NCBI GenBank assembly: GCA_051861545.1
Contig: JBIMKP010000002.1
Coordinates: 124,001 to 188,000 of the forward strand
Reading direction: 5' to 3'
Source: CAISCU01 sp051861545
GTDB taxonomy: Bacteria; Bacteroidota; Bacteroidia; UKL13-3
DNA: 64,000 nt
Shown here: piece by piece, positions 38,346 to 47,044 of the stretch
Layout of the letters: every line of letters begins with the position of its first letter
Numbering within the stretch: position 1 is the first letter of the stretch
The notes under the pieces: generated by a model
Seen by the model: only the letters and a program-made list of their open reading frames with translations
Told to the model about the DNA's origin: nothing
The model's database searches: none
Translations under genes and position numbers: made by a program

Positions 38346-38819
38346 ATGAGAATAGGTTTCGGGTTTGATGTTCATCAATTAGCAGAAAATAGACCATTTA
38401 TTTTAGGTGGAATTAAAATTGATTCTGAAAAAGGAATTCTTGGGCATAGTGATGCTGATGTGCTCTTCCATGCTATTTCTGATGCAGTTTTAGGAGCACT
38501 TGCTTTAGGTGATATTGGGGAACATTTTCCAAATACAGATAAAAGTATTGAAGGAATTAATAGCGGTTTAATTTTATCAAAATGTATTTCATTGATAGAA
38601 GAAAAGGGCTATTTCGTTGGAAACATTGATACTTGTATTGTTTGTGAAAAGCCAAAAGTCATGCCTCATGCAAAAGCTATGAGGGAATCAATTGCAAGTT
38701 TATGTCATGTTTCTATTGATGATGTTTCCGTTAAAGCTACTACCAATGAAAAAATGGGTTTTATAGGCAGAGGTGAAGGAATTGTTGCTTATGCTACGGT
38801 TCTGCTAAAAAAATCATAG
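38346..38819 (+). CDS. ispF: 2-C-methyl-D-erythritol 2,4-cyclodiphosphate synthase
   Basis: 157 residues, the normal length. It makes MEcPP in the non-mevalonate isoprenoid pathway. Metal ligands are visible: Asp8 and His10 (GFDVHQL) and His42 (LFHAISDAVLGALALGDIG). LGHSDADV and ATTNEKMGFIGRGEG are also family motifs. It is 1 nt downstream of porV, so it is transcribed with the T9SS genes, although the functions are unrelated. Confidence 0.96.
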   Translation: MRIGFGFDVHQLAENRPFILGGIKIDSEKGILGHSDADVLFHAISDAVLGALALGDIGEHFPNTDKSIEGINSGLILSKCISLIEEKGYFVGNIDTCIVCEKPKVMPHAKAMRESIASLCHVSIDDVSVKATTNEKMGFIGRGEGIVAYATVLLKKS

Positions 38820-38887
38820 AACTTTCTTTTAAATTATTCTTCTTAGTTTTTTTGCTTCCTAAAATCGACTTAAATTGAGCACCTCAT

Positions 38888-41800
38888 ATGATGCTCAGAG
38901 AACAATATCAACAACGATTTGATTCGATTTTAAAGGATTTAAATCAGCAGCAACTAAAAGCTGTTCAGGCAATTGATGGCCCGGTTTTAGTAATAGCAGG
39001 CCCAGGAACAGGTAAAACGCAAATTTTAGCGGCCAGAATTGCAAACATTCTTGTTGAAACCGACACCTTACCCGAAAATATTCTTTGTTTAACTTATACA
39101 GATGCAGGAACAATTGCCATGAGGAAGCGCTTGCTTTCCTTTATTGGGCCTGATTCTTACCGTGTTGCAATACATACATTTCACTCTTTTTGTAACATGG
39201 TTATTCAAGAAAATCTCGATGTATTTGGATTCAGAAATTTAGACCCTGTTGATGAATTAGAGCAAGTTCAAATATTAAGAGCAATTATTGATGATTTGCC
39301 TAAAAATCATCCATTAAAAAGATATACTGGTGAAGAGTATTTTGAGAGTGATAGAATGAAATCTCTTTTTGATATTATGAAAAGAGAGGATTGGAAGCCT
39401 GAATATTTATCTCAAAAAATTGAAGCTTATTGTAAAGAACTAGAGTTTAGAGATGAATATATTTACAAAAGAGCCGGTACAAGAAAGGATGGAACTAAAT
39501 TCTCAAAAGGTGATTTGAATACCGATAAACTTAATGAAGAGCTAAGGAAAATGGAATTGCTGAAGGCCGCAGCAAATTTGTTCGATGATTATAACAAGAG
39601 ACTTCAAGAATTAAAGCGTTACGATTTTAACGATATGATTCTTTGGGTAATTAAAGCGTTTCATGAAAATTCAGGTTTATTGGCATCTTATCAAGAAAGA
39701 TTTTTGTACTTTTTGGTTGATGAATTTCAAGACACATCAGGCTCACAAAACGAATTGCTTCAAAAACTCATACAGTATTGGGATAAACCAAATGTTTTTG
39801 CAGTTGGTGATGACGACCAAAGTATATACAGGTTTCAGGGTGCAAATGTTGAAAATATAGTTCAGTTTCAAAGTCAGTTTAAAGACCACTTAGAATTGAT
39901 TCCTCTTGAAAATAATTATAGAAGTACTCAAACTATTTTGGATATTTCAGCTCAAGTAATAAAGAATAATAAAACCAGAATTTTAGAAGATAAAACGCTG
40001 TCTGCAAAAGGACCAAATGCTAAAGATTTAACATATAAACCCAGTATTTGGACTTGCCACAATGCATTACACGAAGCATTTGCAATTACAGAAAATATTC
40101 TACAATTGCATGCAGCAGGTGTTCCACTAAAAGAAATAGCGGTTTTGTATAAAAACCATACACAATCAAACGAAATCATAAAATTCTTACAGAAAAAAGG
40201 ATTAGGAATTAATACCAGAAGAAGGGAAAATATCTTGCAATGGCCTGTCATAAGAAAGATAATTCAAGTGATGCGTTATGTTGATGCGGAGAGCAGAAAG
40301 GCTCATAGTGGCGAAACCTATTTATTCGAGATTTTACATTATGATGAATTCAATATTCCACTTTTAGAATTAGCATCTATATCAACAGAAATTGCAAGAA
40401 AGAATTTCGATAATAGAAGTACTTCCTGGAGAGATGAATTAAAGTCTCTAGCTACTAAAAAACAGCAAAGTTTATTTGAGCCAGAAAAGGATGTAACATC
40501 ATTGGTTAAGTTCACACAAACCATTGAAAGTTTAATAGGTGAGGTGCATAATGTTACTGTTCAGGAATTGATTCAAAAAATCATTAATCAATGTGGATTT
40601 TTATCAGCAGCTTTAGGTGGAGCAGACCAAAGTTGGCAAATGGAAATGATTAATACCTTTTTTGGTTTCATTAAAACAGAATGTAGTAAACAAACAAGTC
40701 ATCAATTAAAATCAATAGTAACTTTATTGAATTTAATGGTAGAACAAGAAATTTCACTTCCAGCTGAAAGGGTTTATTACAGTGAAGATGGAGTGAATTT
40801 TATTACAGCTCATTCATCTAAAGGTTTGGAGTTTGACCATGTATTTTTATTGGGTGTAAATAGTCAGAAATGGGATTCAAGTAAAACCCGGAATCAATAT
40901 AAAATGCCCGATAATTTATTCAATCATACTGAAGAGGAAATTGAAGAAGCGCGAAGGTTGTTTTATGTTGCATTAACTAGAGCCAGAAAACAATTGGTAA
41001 TTAGTTATCATCAACATGATTTAAAGGGTAAAGAATTAGAACCAAGTTTATTTGTTGCTGAAATTCGTGAAGCTGGCTTGGCAGATGAATTGGAAGTTTT
41101 TATGCAAACTGAAGACCTCAGTAATTTTATTGCAGGTATTAACGAACAAAAAGAAATTGAGCTTCCAAAAAGTTTATTGGATTCACCTTATATTGATAGT
41201 TTAATAGAAAAATATACATTAAGTGTTACACATTTGAATGCTTATTTGCACTGTCCTTTGTCTTTTTATTTCAATAATTTTATTAAAGTTCCAGCAGCTA
41301 AAAGTGGTGCATTAACATTTGGTTCTGCAGTGCATTATGCATTAGAAATGTTATTTAAAAAGATGAATGAAAATCCCGAAAAACAGTTTCATGATTCCAC
41401 CAAATTTTTAAGTGATTTTAGGTGGTATATGAAAAAGCATCAGGATAGTTTTGTTGAAGCAGCATACGAAAGACGATTGGAGTACGGAGAACAAATTCTG
41501 GTGAAGTTTTATGATCAATATATCAATTATTGGAATAAGGTTACAAGTATTGAAAAGAGTTATAGGAATGTTGTGATGAAAGGAGTTCCTATCAATGGTA
41601 AATTAGATAAACTTGAGTTTGATGGTAATTTTGTAAATGTGGTTGATTATAAAACCGGCAATTATAAAAAAGCTTTGAAGAAATTTGGACGTCCTAATGA
41701 TGAGAAAGTTCAAGCAGATATTGCAAAAGGAAAAGAACCTTCTTTTGAAGATGTTAATGGTGGTGATTATTGGAGACAGGCGGTTTTTTATAAGTTGATT

Positions 41801-42085
41801 TTAGATTACGATCAAACCAAGCAATGGGAAATGAGAAGTGCTGAATTTGATTTTGTGGAACCTGACCAAATTGATGGCCACTTTCATAAAGAAAAAGTAG
41901 CAATTACTCCAATAGATTTAGAAATAGTAAAGAAGCAAGTAATTGATGTTTACGGGAAAATTAAAGCAAAGGAGTTCTCTAAGGGTTGTGGTAAAGAAGA
42001 TTGTGATTGGTGCAATTTTACTAAGGATTGGATGAAAGGAAAAGAATTATTGGCAGCACCAAATACAGTAGAAGAGGAAGAATAA
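38888..42085 (+). CDS. UvrD/Rep-type helicase fused to a Fe-S RecB-family nuclease
   Basis: 1065 residues. The N-terminal 700 residues form an SF1A helicase: Walker A AGPGTGKTQ (about 38-46), LTYTDAG, LVDEFQDTSGSQN (motif II), VGDDDQSIYRFQGA (motif III), NYRSTQTIL (motif IV), ITAHSSKGLEFDHV (motif V), FYVALTRARKQL (motif VI). The C-terminal domain (about 780-1060) is a PD-(D/E)XK nuclease with VNVVDYKTG as catalytic Asp and Lys. Four Cys (C789 in CPLSFYF; C1034, C1039, C1042) match the Fe-S cluster of AddB/Cas4-type nucleases. Likely role: DNA end processing in recombination or repair. No AddB-like partner is in view. Confidence 0.9.
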   Translation: MMLREQYQQRFDSILKDLNQQQLKAVQAIDGPVLVIAGPGTGKTQILAARIANILVETDTLPENILCLTYTDAGTIAMRKRLLSFIGPDSYRVAIHTFHSFCNMVIQENLDVFGFRNLDPVDELEQVQILRAIIDDLPKNHPLKRYTGEEYFESDRMKSLFDIMKREDWKPEYLSQKIEAYCKELEFRDEYIYKRAGTRKDGTKFSKGDLNTDKLNEELRKMELLKAAANLFDDYNKRLQELKRYDFNDMILWVIKAFHENSGLLASYQERFLYFLVDEFQDTSGSQNELLQKLIQYWDKPNVFAVGDDDQSIYRFQGANVENIVQFQSQFKDHLELIPLENNYRSTQTILDISAQVIKNNKTRILEDKTLSAKGPNAKDLTYKPSIWTCHNALHEAFAITENILQLHAAGVPLKEIAVLYKNHTQSNEIIKFLQKKGLGINTRRRENILQWPVIRKIIQVMRYVDAESRKAHSGETYLFEILHYDEFNIPLLELASISTEIARKNFDNRSTSWRDELKSLATKKQQSLFEPEKDVTSLVKFTQTIESLIGEVHNVTVQELIQKIINQCGFLSAALGGADQSWQMEMINTFFGFIKTECSKQTSHQLKSIVTLLNLMVEQEISLPAERVYYSEDGVNFITAHSSKGLEFDHVFLLGVNSQKWDSSKTRNQYKMPDNLFNHTEEEIEEARRLFYVALTRARKQLVISYHQHDLKGKELEPSLFVAEIREAGLADELEVFMQTEDLSNFIAGINEQKEIELPKSLLDSPYIDSLIEKYTLSVTHLNAYLHCPLSFYFNNFIKVPAAKSGALTFGSAVHYALEMLFKKMNENPEKQFHDSTKFLSDFRWYMKKHQDSFVEAAYERRLEYGEQILVKFYDQYINYWNKVTSIEKSYRNVVMKGVPINGKLDKLEFDGNFVNVVDYKTGNYKKALKKFGRPNDEKVQADIAKGKEPSFEDVNGGDYWRQAVFYKLILDYDQTKQWEMRSAEFDFVEPDQIDGHFHKEKVAITPIDLEIVKKQVIDVYGKIKAKEFSKGCGKEDCDWCNFTKDWMKGKELLAAPNTVEEEE

Positions 42086-42087
42086 TT

Positions 42088-43755
42088 ATGCAAACAACTA
42101 ACAAGTATTCTACTATTTATTATGTTGGATTGGGTATTGTTTTTATATATGCAATGCTAATTTTTGGTGGTTTCGTAAATTTAATTTTTGGACAATCTTT
42201 AACTTCTTTAACTGCGCCTTTATCGATAATAAGTTTTGTAGCGTTATTTTCATTTTATTTAAATAGAACAGCTCAATTCAAATGGCTTAAATCTATAATC
42301 ATTCCCTTAGTTTCAATAGGTATTTTTGGTATTTGTTTATGGTGGGCTACATTTTTTCATGAAACATTATTTGATGCTATTTGGTACCATCATGATGCGG
42401 TTTATAATTTGGCTAAATCCTGGAATCCTTATAAGCGTTATTTGGCTGAGGAGGAAACTGCTTATTGTTTTTATTATTTAAACTATTTTCCTACTGGTAA
42501 TTGGGTTTATGGAGCTTCAATTTATTTGTTCACACAAACAATTGAGGCCGCAAAAGGTATAAGTTTGGCGCTTATTTTAGCTTCATCATTTATATTATGT
42601 GGGGGTTTATTGGCAAATAACTTCGGCTGGAGCAAATGGAAGTCAGTAAGTATTGGAATTCTTATTTCATTGAATCCAATTACATTATTGAATTTGTTTA
42701 CCTTTTATTTAGATGGGCCTATTGCAATTGTTTTAAGTTTAGGTATCATTTTCATTGCTGTACAAATATTTGGCAAAGACGAAACGGCATGGCTTCCTGC
42801 ATTTATTTGTTTTGCTATTTTAACACATCTAAAAATAACAGGAACTGTTTATACCGTAATTTTTATGATGGTTTTTGCCATTTTAGTTGTAATAAAATCA
42901 GCAAAAAACTGGAGAATTTGGTTTCTAAGGTTTTCACTTTTTGTAATGCTTATTGTAGGTGTTTTTGGTTACCATCCTTTTATATCAAATACAATAGAAA
43001 AGGGACATCCATTTTTTCCGGTGGTTGAAACTCCTGAAATCAATTTTTTTGGTGATGTGAATTATCCTGAAAACTTTAAAGGTTTAAATCGATTTGAAAA
43101 ATTTACGATTTCACTTTATTCAGAAGCAGGTTGGATTAGAACACCAAATGTGACTAAATTCAAAACACCATTTACCTTTGATGGTTTAGGAAGTTATGGT
43201 AGTGGAATTCCTGATATAAGTGCATTTGGACCGTTATTTCAGGAAGCATTTAGTTTAGCACTTATTGTTTTTTTATTGGGTTTGATATTCAACAAAGACA
43301 AAAAGTATAAATGGTTTATTCTTGGATTTACTCTGGTTTTACTGATTAGTATTTTTATCAATCCTGAAGCTTATATATTTAGATATGTACCACATTTTTG
43401 GCTACTCACAGTTGTGTTTGCTGCTTCTTTATGGGAACATGCACAATTAAAATGGTTAAGTTTTATTTGTCTATTAGGCTTATTTTTTAATGTTTACCGA
43501 ATGGAAGTTAAAGTGATAAGTGCGGTTAATCAAAAAACTAAAGAATTAAATTCCTATTTAGAATTGTTAATAGGGAATGAAGATGACTATGCAATTGATT
43601 CGGGTTGGGCTAAATCTTTTAAAATGCGATTAGGTGAAAACAAAATTGATACATCGAAATTAGTCTGGATAAGTCCAACTGATACTCCATTTACAGAACT
43701 TCCGGGTTCACTTGGGGGAAAATTCAAGTTAAGAAGTGCTTTGATAGCACAATGA
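42088..43755 (+). CDS. Polytopic membrane protein, possibly a GT-C glycosyltransferase
   Basis: 555 residues from the ATG at 42088, 2 nt past the helicase-nuclease stop. About 12 hydrophobic segments. The first large loop, after membrane segment 3 (about residues 95-140), reads FDAIWYHHDAVYNLAKSWNPYKRY and has the acidic residue placement of GT-C enzymes that use polyprenyl-phosphate sugars. The C-terminal ~75 residues are soluble. No specific family is recognised, so GT-C is only a suggestion from topology. Confidence 0.65.
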   Translation: MQTTNKYSTIYYVGLGIVFIYAMLIFGGFVNLIFGQSLTSLTAPLSIISFVALFSFYLNRTAQFKWLKSIIIPLVSIGIFGICLWWATFFHETLFDAIWYHHDAVYNLAKSWNPYKRYLAEEETAYCFYYLNYFPTGNWVYGASIYLFTQTIEAAKGISLALILASSFILCGGLLANNFGWSKWKSVSIGILISLNPITLLNLFTFYLDGPIAIVLSLGIIFIAVQIFGKDETAWLPAFICFAILTHLKITGTVYTVIFMMVFAILVVIKSAKNWRIWFLRFSLFVMLIVGVFGYHPFISNTIEKGHPFFPVVETPEINFFGDVNYPENFKGLNRFEKFTISLYSEAGWIRTPNVTKFKTPFTFDGLGSYGSGIPDISAFGPLFQEAFSLALIVFLLGLIFNKDKKYKWFILGFTLVLLISIFINPEAYIFRYVPHFWLLTVVFAASLWEHAQLKWLSFICLLGLFFNVYRMEVKVISAVNQKTKELNSYLELLIGNEDDYAIDSGWAKSFKMRLGENKIDTSKLVWISPTDTPFTELPGSLGGKFKLRSALIAQ

Positions 43756-43769
43756 TTTTTTTACATTTG
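43740..43769 (+). promoter_or_regulatory. Bacteroidota-type promoter of tdh
   Basis: TTTG (43740-43743), an 18-nt spacer and TACATTTG (43762-43769), 25 nt before the tdh ATG. It overlaps the end of the preceding gene and would let tdh be expressed independently. Confidence 0.55.
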
Positions 43770-43794
43770 AAGTCCAAATACCAAACCAACAAGC

Positions 43795-44727
43795 ATGTCA
43801 ACGGAAAAAATATTAATCATTGGCTCAAATGGCCAAATTGGCCTTGAGTTGGCCGCAACCTTACGTAAGAATTATGGTTTCGATAATGTTGTTTGCGGCG
43901 ATTTAAGAGCCTTAGATAATCAAGAAGGGCCATTTGAGGTATTAGATGTATTAGATAAAGATAGGTTTCATGAAATTGTTAAAAAACATGGAATTACTCA
44001 AGTTTACCTTTTAGCTGCTTTATTAAGTGCAACAGCAGAAAAAAATCCAAAATTTGCCTGGGATTTAAACATGAATGGTTTGTTCCATATTTTAGATGCT
44101 GCCAAAGAAGGACTGATTAAAAAAGTTTACTGGCCTAGTTCTATTGCGGTTTTTGGTCCAAGCACTCCTAGAGTTAATACTCCTCAATACACTGTAATGG
44201 AACCAAACACCATTTACGGAATTAGTAAACAAGCAGGGGAGAGGTTTTGTGAATATTACCACCAGAAGTATGGTGTAGATGTAAGAAGTATCAGGTATCC
44301 TGGTTTAATTGGTTGGAAAAGTGCTCCGGGTGGAGGAACAACTGATTATGCAGTTCATATTTACCACGAAGCCATTAAAAATGCTTCATATACCAGCTTT
44401 TTAGCGGCAGGTACAACACTTCCAATGATGTACATGGATGATGCAATCAGAGCAACAATCGAGTTAATGGAAGCGCCAGCCGAACAAGTTAAAATTAGAA
44501 GCAGTTACAATGTTGCAGGTATGAGTTTTGATCCAGAAGGTATTGCTGCAAGTATCAGAAAACATATTCCTAATTTTACTTTGAGTTATAATCCAGATTT
44601 TAGACAAGCAATTGCCGATAGCTGGCCTCAAAATATTAATGATGCTGAAGCACGTGAGCATTGGAATTGGAAGCCGGAATTTGATTTGGATAAAATGACA
44701 GATGTGATGCTTACTAATTTGAAGTAA
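43795..44727 (+). CDS. tdh: L-threonine 3-dehydrogenase, short-chain (SDR/epimerase-like) type
   Basis: 310 residues. NAD-binding GSNGQIG at residues 10-16, then CGDLRALDN. The active site is S-S near residue 122 (WPSSIAVFGPSTPR) with Tyr-x3-Lys in YGISKQAGE. RYPGLIGWKSAPGGGTTDYAV and the C-terminal WPQNINDAEAREHW are typical of the SDR-type threonine dehydrogenases of Bacteroidota. It oxidises threonine to 2-amino-3-ketobutyrate, which Kbl (24095-25285) cleaves to glycine and acetyl-CoA. Confidence 0.9.
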   Translation: MSTEKILIIGSNGQIGLELAATLRKNYGFDNVVCGDLRALDNQEGPFEVLDVLDKDRFHEIVKKHGITQVYLLAALLSATAEKNPKFAWDLNMNGLFHILDAAKEGLIKKVYWPSSIAVFGPSTPRVNTPQYTVMEPNTIYGISKQAGERFCEYYHQKYGVDVRSIRYPGLIGWKSAPGGGTTDYAVHIYHEAIKNASYTSFLAAGTTLPMMYMDDAIRATIELMEAPAEQVKIRSSYNVAGMSFDPEGIAASIRKHIPNFTLSYNPDFRQAIADSWPQNINDAEAREHWNWKPEFDLDKMTDVMLTNLK

Positions 44728-44736
44728 TCAAATAGA

Positions 44737-44784
44737 GTTTAAACAAAAAGCCATTCGTTTTGCGAATGGCTTTTTTGTTTAAAC
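44737..44784. terminator. Terminator after tdh
   Basis: A stem of about 20 bp (GTTTAAACAAAAAGCCATTCG with its complement, one bulge) and 5-nt loop with T-tract, 10 bp past the tdh stop. Confidence 0.9.
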
Positions 44785-44880
44785 TGTTTAACGAATATCC
44801 GCAAGTTTGCCAGTAAATTAGATTAGTAAAACTCTAAATATTTTAAATTTGATTGATGAAATGTATGAAGGCAATATAAA

Positions 44881-45020
44881 TTAAAAATAGAATCTTGTTT
44901 ATTACGAAATTTCCTAAAATCCCATAGGGATGACATTATTGTAGTAAACAAAAATGAATGAATTCCCCAGACCCCAAAACGGACGCGAACCGAAGGTTTG
45001 CGTCCGTTTTGGGGTCTGGG
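44881..45020 (+). repeat. Hairpin repeat element, copy 2
   Basis: 26-bp inverted repeat with a 3-nt GAA loop (44966-44991 / 44995-45020), one G-T mismatch. The left flank (TAGAATCTTGTTTATTACG, AAAATCCCATAGGGATGACAT) matches copies 1 and 3. The middle stem differs in sequence from both. The right flank is not conserved. Confidence 0.8.
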
Positions 45021-45526
45021 TGCTATTATTAATTTACTGGTAAAGAAACGGATAATCTTAAACTGTTTTATTAATCCTCCTCTTATTCTAGAAAGAAGTT
45101 TAATCAAGATTCTTTGATTTTAAACCCAGATTATGCATTGGAATTCGTAATGAGGGGCAAAAGACCAAAGAAATTGGCAGTTTCGTGAGTAAAGCATACA
45201 GGACTAGTATGGTGCATGAGGGAAACAGAGTTTACGTCCAATTTCAAAGGTATTTTGACCAGTAATAGAAAATCTAATGCATATTCTGGGTTAAAGGATA
45301 TTAATATTCATTAAAATCAACTATAAAATTTCTACAAATTCTTAAATTCCTTAAGGGATAATATGAATAAAGAAAACATGATACAAGCTATCGGGGACTT
45401 AAATTTTAGTGAAAAATTGTTCAGTTAAAATCTATTTTATTTTTAAAAATATAAAATCATTTCCGGTAAACATGAGTATGCACATCTAATTATTATAGAA
45501 TACCTAATTTCTTTTTACGGTTTTCT
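45021..45526. other. Gene-free repeat-rich region
   Basis: No ORF with coding character. It contains only the hairpin-element remnant at 45335-45402. The rest is AT-rich sequence with no feature that I recognise. Confidence 0.6.
45335..45402 (+). repeat. Remnant of hairpin repeat element without the central hairpin
   Basis: Left-arm-like AAATTCCTTAAGGGATAATATG is followed almost directly by right-arm-like CATGATACAAGC and TATCGGGGACTT. The long inverted repeat that sits between these arms in copies 1 and 3 is missing. Confidence 0.5.
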
Positions 45527-45840
45527 ATTTAGGGCCTACTGAAAAAGACAGAAACAGGACAGATTTTAGACGCTGCCAAAGTATACCGAATGCATTTTGT
45601 TAAAGTCCAATAAATTGGCCTAAACAAAATTGCCTCGGTATTAAACTGTTTGATTTCCATTTTGTGTTTAAGATGTATATATAATACTTCAATTTGGCAG
45701 CAACGACTAAGATGGCCTTGTTTCTGTCTTTTAGTAAATTGAAAACTAATTATTCTTAAAACCTTTGCATTTGATTTATAAAAAACTAATTCAATTGATT
45801 GATAATTAGTGTTATTTAAGATTTTTGGCAGGCCCTATTT
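45527..45840. mobile_element. MITE-like element, copy 2 (306 bp, TSD ATTT)
   Basis: The element spans 45531-45836 with ends AGGGCC / GGCCCT and direct repeats ATTT (45527-45530, 45837-45840). It has the same nested inverted repeats as copy 1. Its right end forms the last two bases of the stop codon of the convergent lipoprotein gene. No coding capacity. Confidence 0.8.
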
Positions 45841-46278
45841 AGCTCTTAAATAGTCCTGAGTTGTTACGGTAAATTGTTTTCTAACATAATTTGGATTTAC
45901 CATTTCATATCTCTTATAATTATTAATAAGTAAAATGTTATTTATGGTATCATTATTACTTCTCATGCCTATTGTTTGAATTATTCTTTTTCCATCTTCA
46001 AAATCAATTATTGCAGAATCTATCGAATATGTTAAATTATAACTTGGACCTCTTGGAGCTATTTGCAAAGATCCTTCATCCACTAAGATAGAATCATTTG
46101 AATTTATTGAAATCTCTTTAAACAATTCGTTATTTGGGTAGAAAAATGAAATTTTAACATTCTTGCTTGTTTCATTTTTGATGAAAAAACGAAATAGAAT
46201 TGTTTTTTGATTTGAATCATCTCTTTTACAACTAATTATAATTGAGAAAAACGACACTAAAATCAAAAGCTTTTTCAT
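45835..46278 (-). CDS. Small lipoprotein of unknown function
   Basis: 147 residues with lipoprotein signal peptide (FSIIISC, Cys at 17). The remainder is predicted to be a beta-rich domain (FFIKNETSKNVKISFFY near residue 32). No family recognised. The TAG stop straddles the right boundary of MITE copy 2. Removing the element and one ATTT copy would leave the same TAG in place, so the insertion does not change the protein. Confidence 0.75.
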   Translation of the reverse strand: MKKLLILVSFFSIIISCKRDDSNQKTILFRFFIKNETSKNVKISFFYPNNELFKEISINSNDSILVDEGSLQIAPRGPSYNLTYSIDSAIIDFEDGKRIIQTIGMRSNNDTINNILLINNYKRYEMVNPNYVRKQFTVTTQDYLRAK

Positions 46279-46402
46279 ATTTTATGTATTGTAATCCTTT
46301 ACGATTTGTAAATAATTGATTTAAATGCAAATTGAAACCATCAATGGTTTAAAATTTTTATTTGAATACCGTTTCCACTAACAAGATATGGATAAATTTC
46401 TG

Positions 46403-46825
46403 TTACCGATAAATATTTCCCTTGTTGTATTCTTTAATGCAATTGGTGAGGTGTTTGTTGTATGGATCGAGCATTAAATAGGTCCCAACTCCATTTAGAA
46501 TTCCTGTTACTCCAATTCCTATCCAGAATTCTGTTTCATTTTCACTTATAATTGCAAGTGTAGCAGGTACTATTGAAAGAAGTTCTAAACCTATGCTGAT
46601 TGCTTTAATTCTTCTAGCTTTTTTGAATGATTTAAAAGCATTTGGATTGTTTTTAACTAAGGGTTTTAATTCACTAAGTTGAAGTGCAGTGCTACTTTTA
46701 ACAGCATAAATAGTTCCAAAAAAATTCACTGCTTGCAGAGAATCTGTTTTATTTTGAGCTTTAGAAGATTGGAAAGTAAAAAGTGCTAAAATGAATAAAA
46801 ATGGAATAGAGATTTTTTGTGACAT
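46403..46825 (-). CDS. Exported hypothetical protein with one membrane segment
   Basis: 140 residues from the ATG at 46825, which is followed by a signal peptide (MSQKISIPFLFILALF, cleaved after SSKAQ). Two ATGs 7 and 10 codons upstream would extend the N-terminus. A second hydrophobic stretch near residues 75-118 (AISIGLELLSIVPATLAII, IGIGVTGILNGVGTYLML) suggests a membrane hairpin. No family recognised. The lipoprotein gene lies 124 bp downstream on the same strand. Confidence 0.7.
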   Translation of the reverse strand: MSQKISIPFLFILALFTFQSSKAQNKTDSLQAVNFFGTIYAVKSSTALQLSELKPLVKNNPNAFKSFKKARRIKAISIGLELLSIVPATLAIISENETEFWIGIGVTGILNGVGTYLMLDPYNKHLTNCIKEYNKGNIYR

Positions 46826-46892
46826 GGTATAGTTGTTGGTATCCATGTAAAACATTGTTTTATGAATAGAGTTTGTCTGCTAAAAGTAAAAC

Positions 46893-47039
46893 TTAGTTTT
46901 TAAGTTTGATACCTTCTCCACAACCACAATCACTGCCACAAGCTCCTGCTTTTTTCTTGAAGAAAAATCGTTTTAAAATATAATAAACAGCCAAACTGAA
47001 TATGAGGAAAACCGGAATTATTTGCCAATCAAAGCTCAT
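46893..47039 (-). CDS. FeoB-associated Cys-rich small membrane protein
   Basis: 48 residues: MSFDWQIIPVFLIFSLAVYY-type N-terminal membrane helix, a basic stretch KRFFFKKK, then a Cys-rich tail GACGSDCGCGEG. This is the layout of the small FeoB-associated Cys-rich proteins common in Bacteroidota, which usually lie beside feoB. No feoA or feoB is present here. It ends its reading frame in TAA at 46893 and starts 5 nt after the stop of the metallo-hydrolase gene, so it is co-transcribed with that gene. Confidence 0.8.
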   Translation of the reverse strand: MSFDWQIIPVFLIFSLAVYYILKRFFFKKKAGACGSDCGCGEGIKLKN

Positions 47040-47044
47040 AAAAT

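Noticed and set aside
44823..45107. 94-codon frame across hairpin element copy 2
   Set aside because: The frame exists because the inverted repeat lacks stops; it encodes low-complexity sequence and spans repeat flanks.
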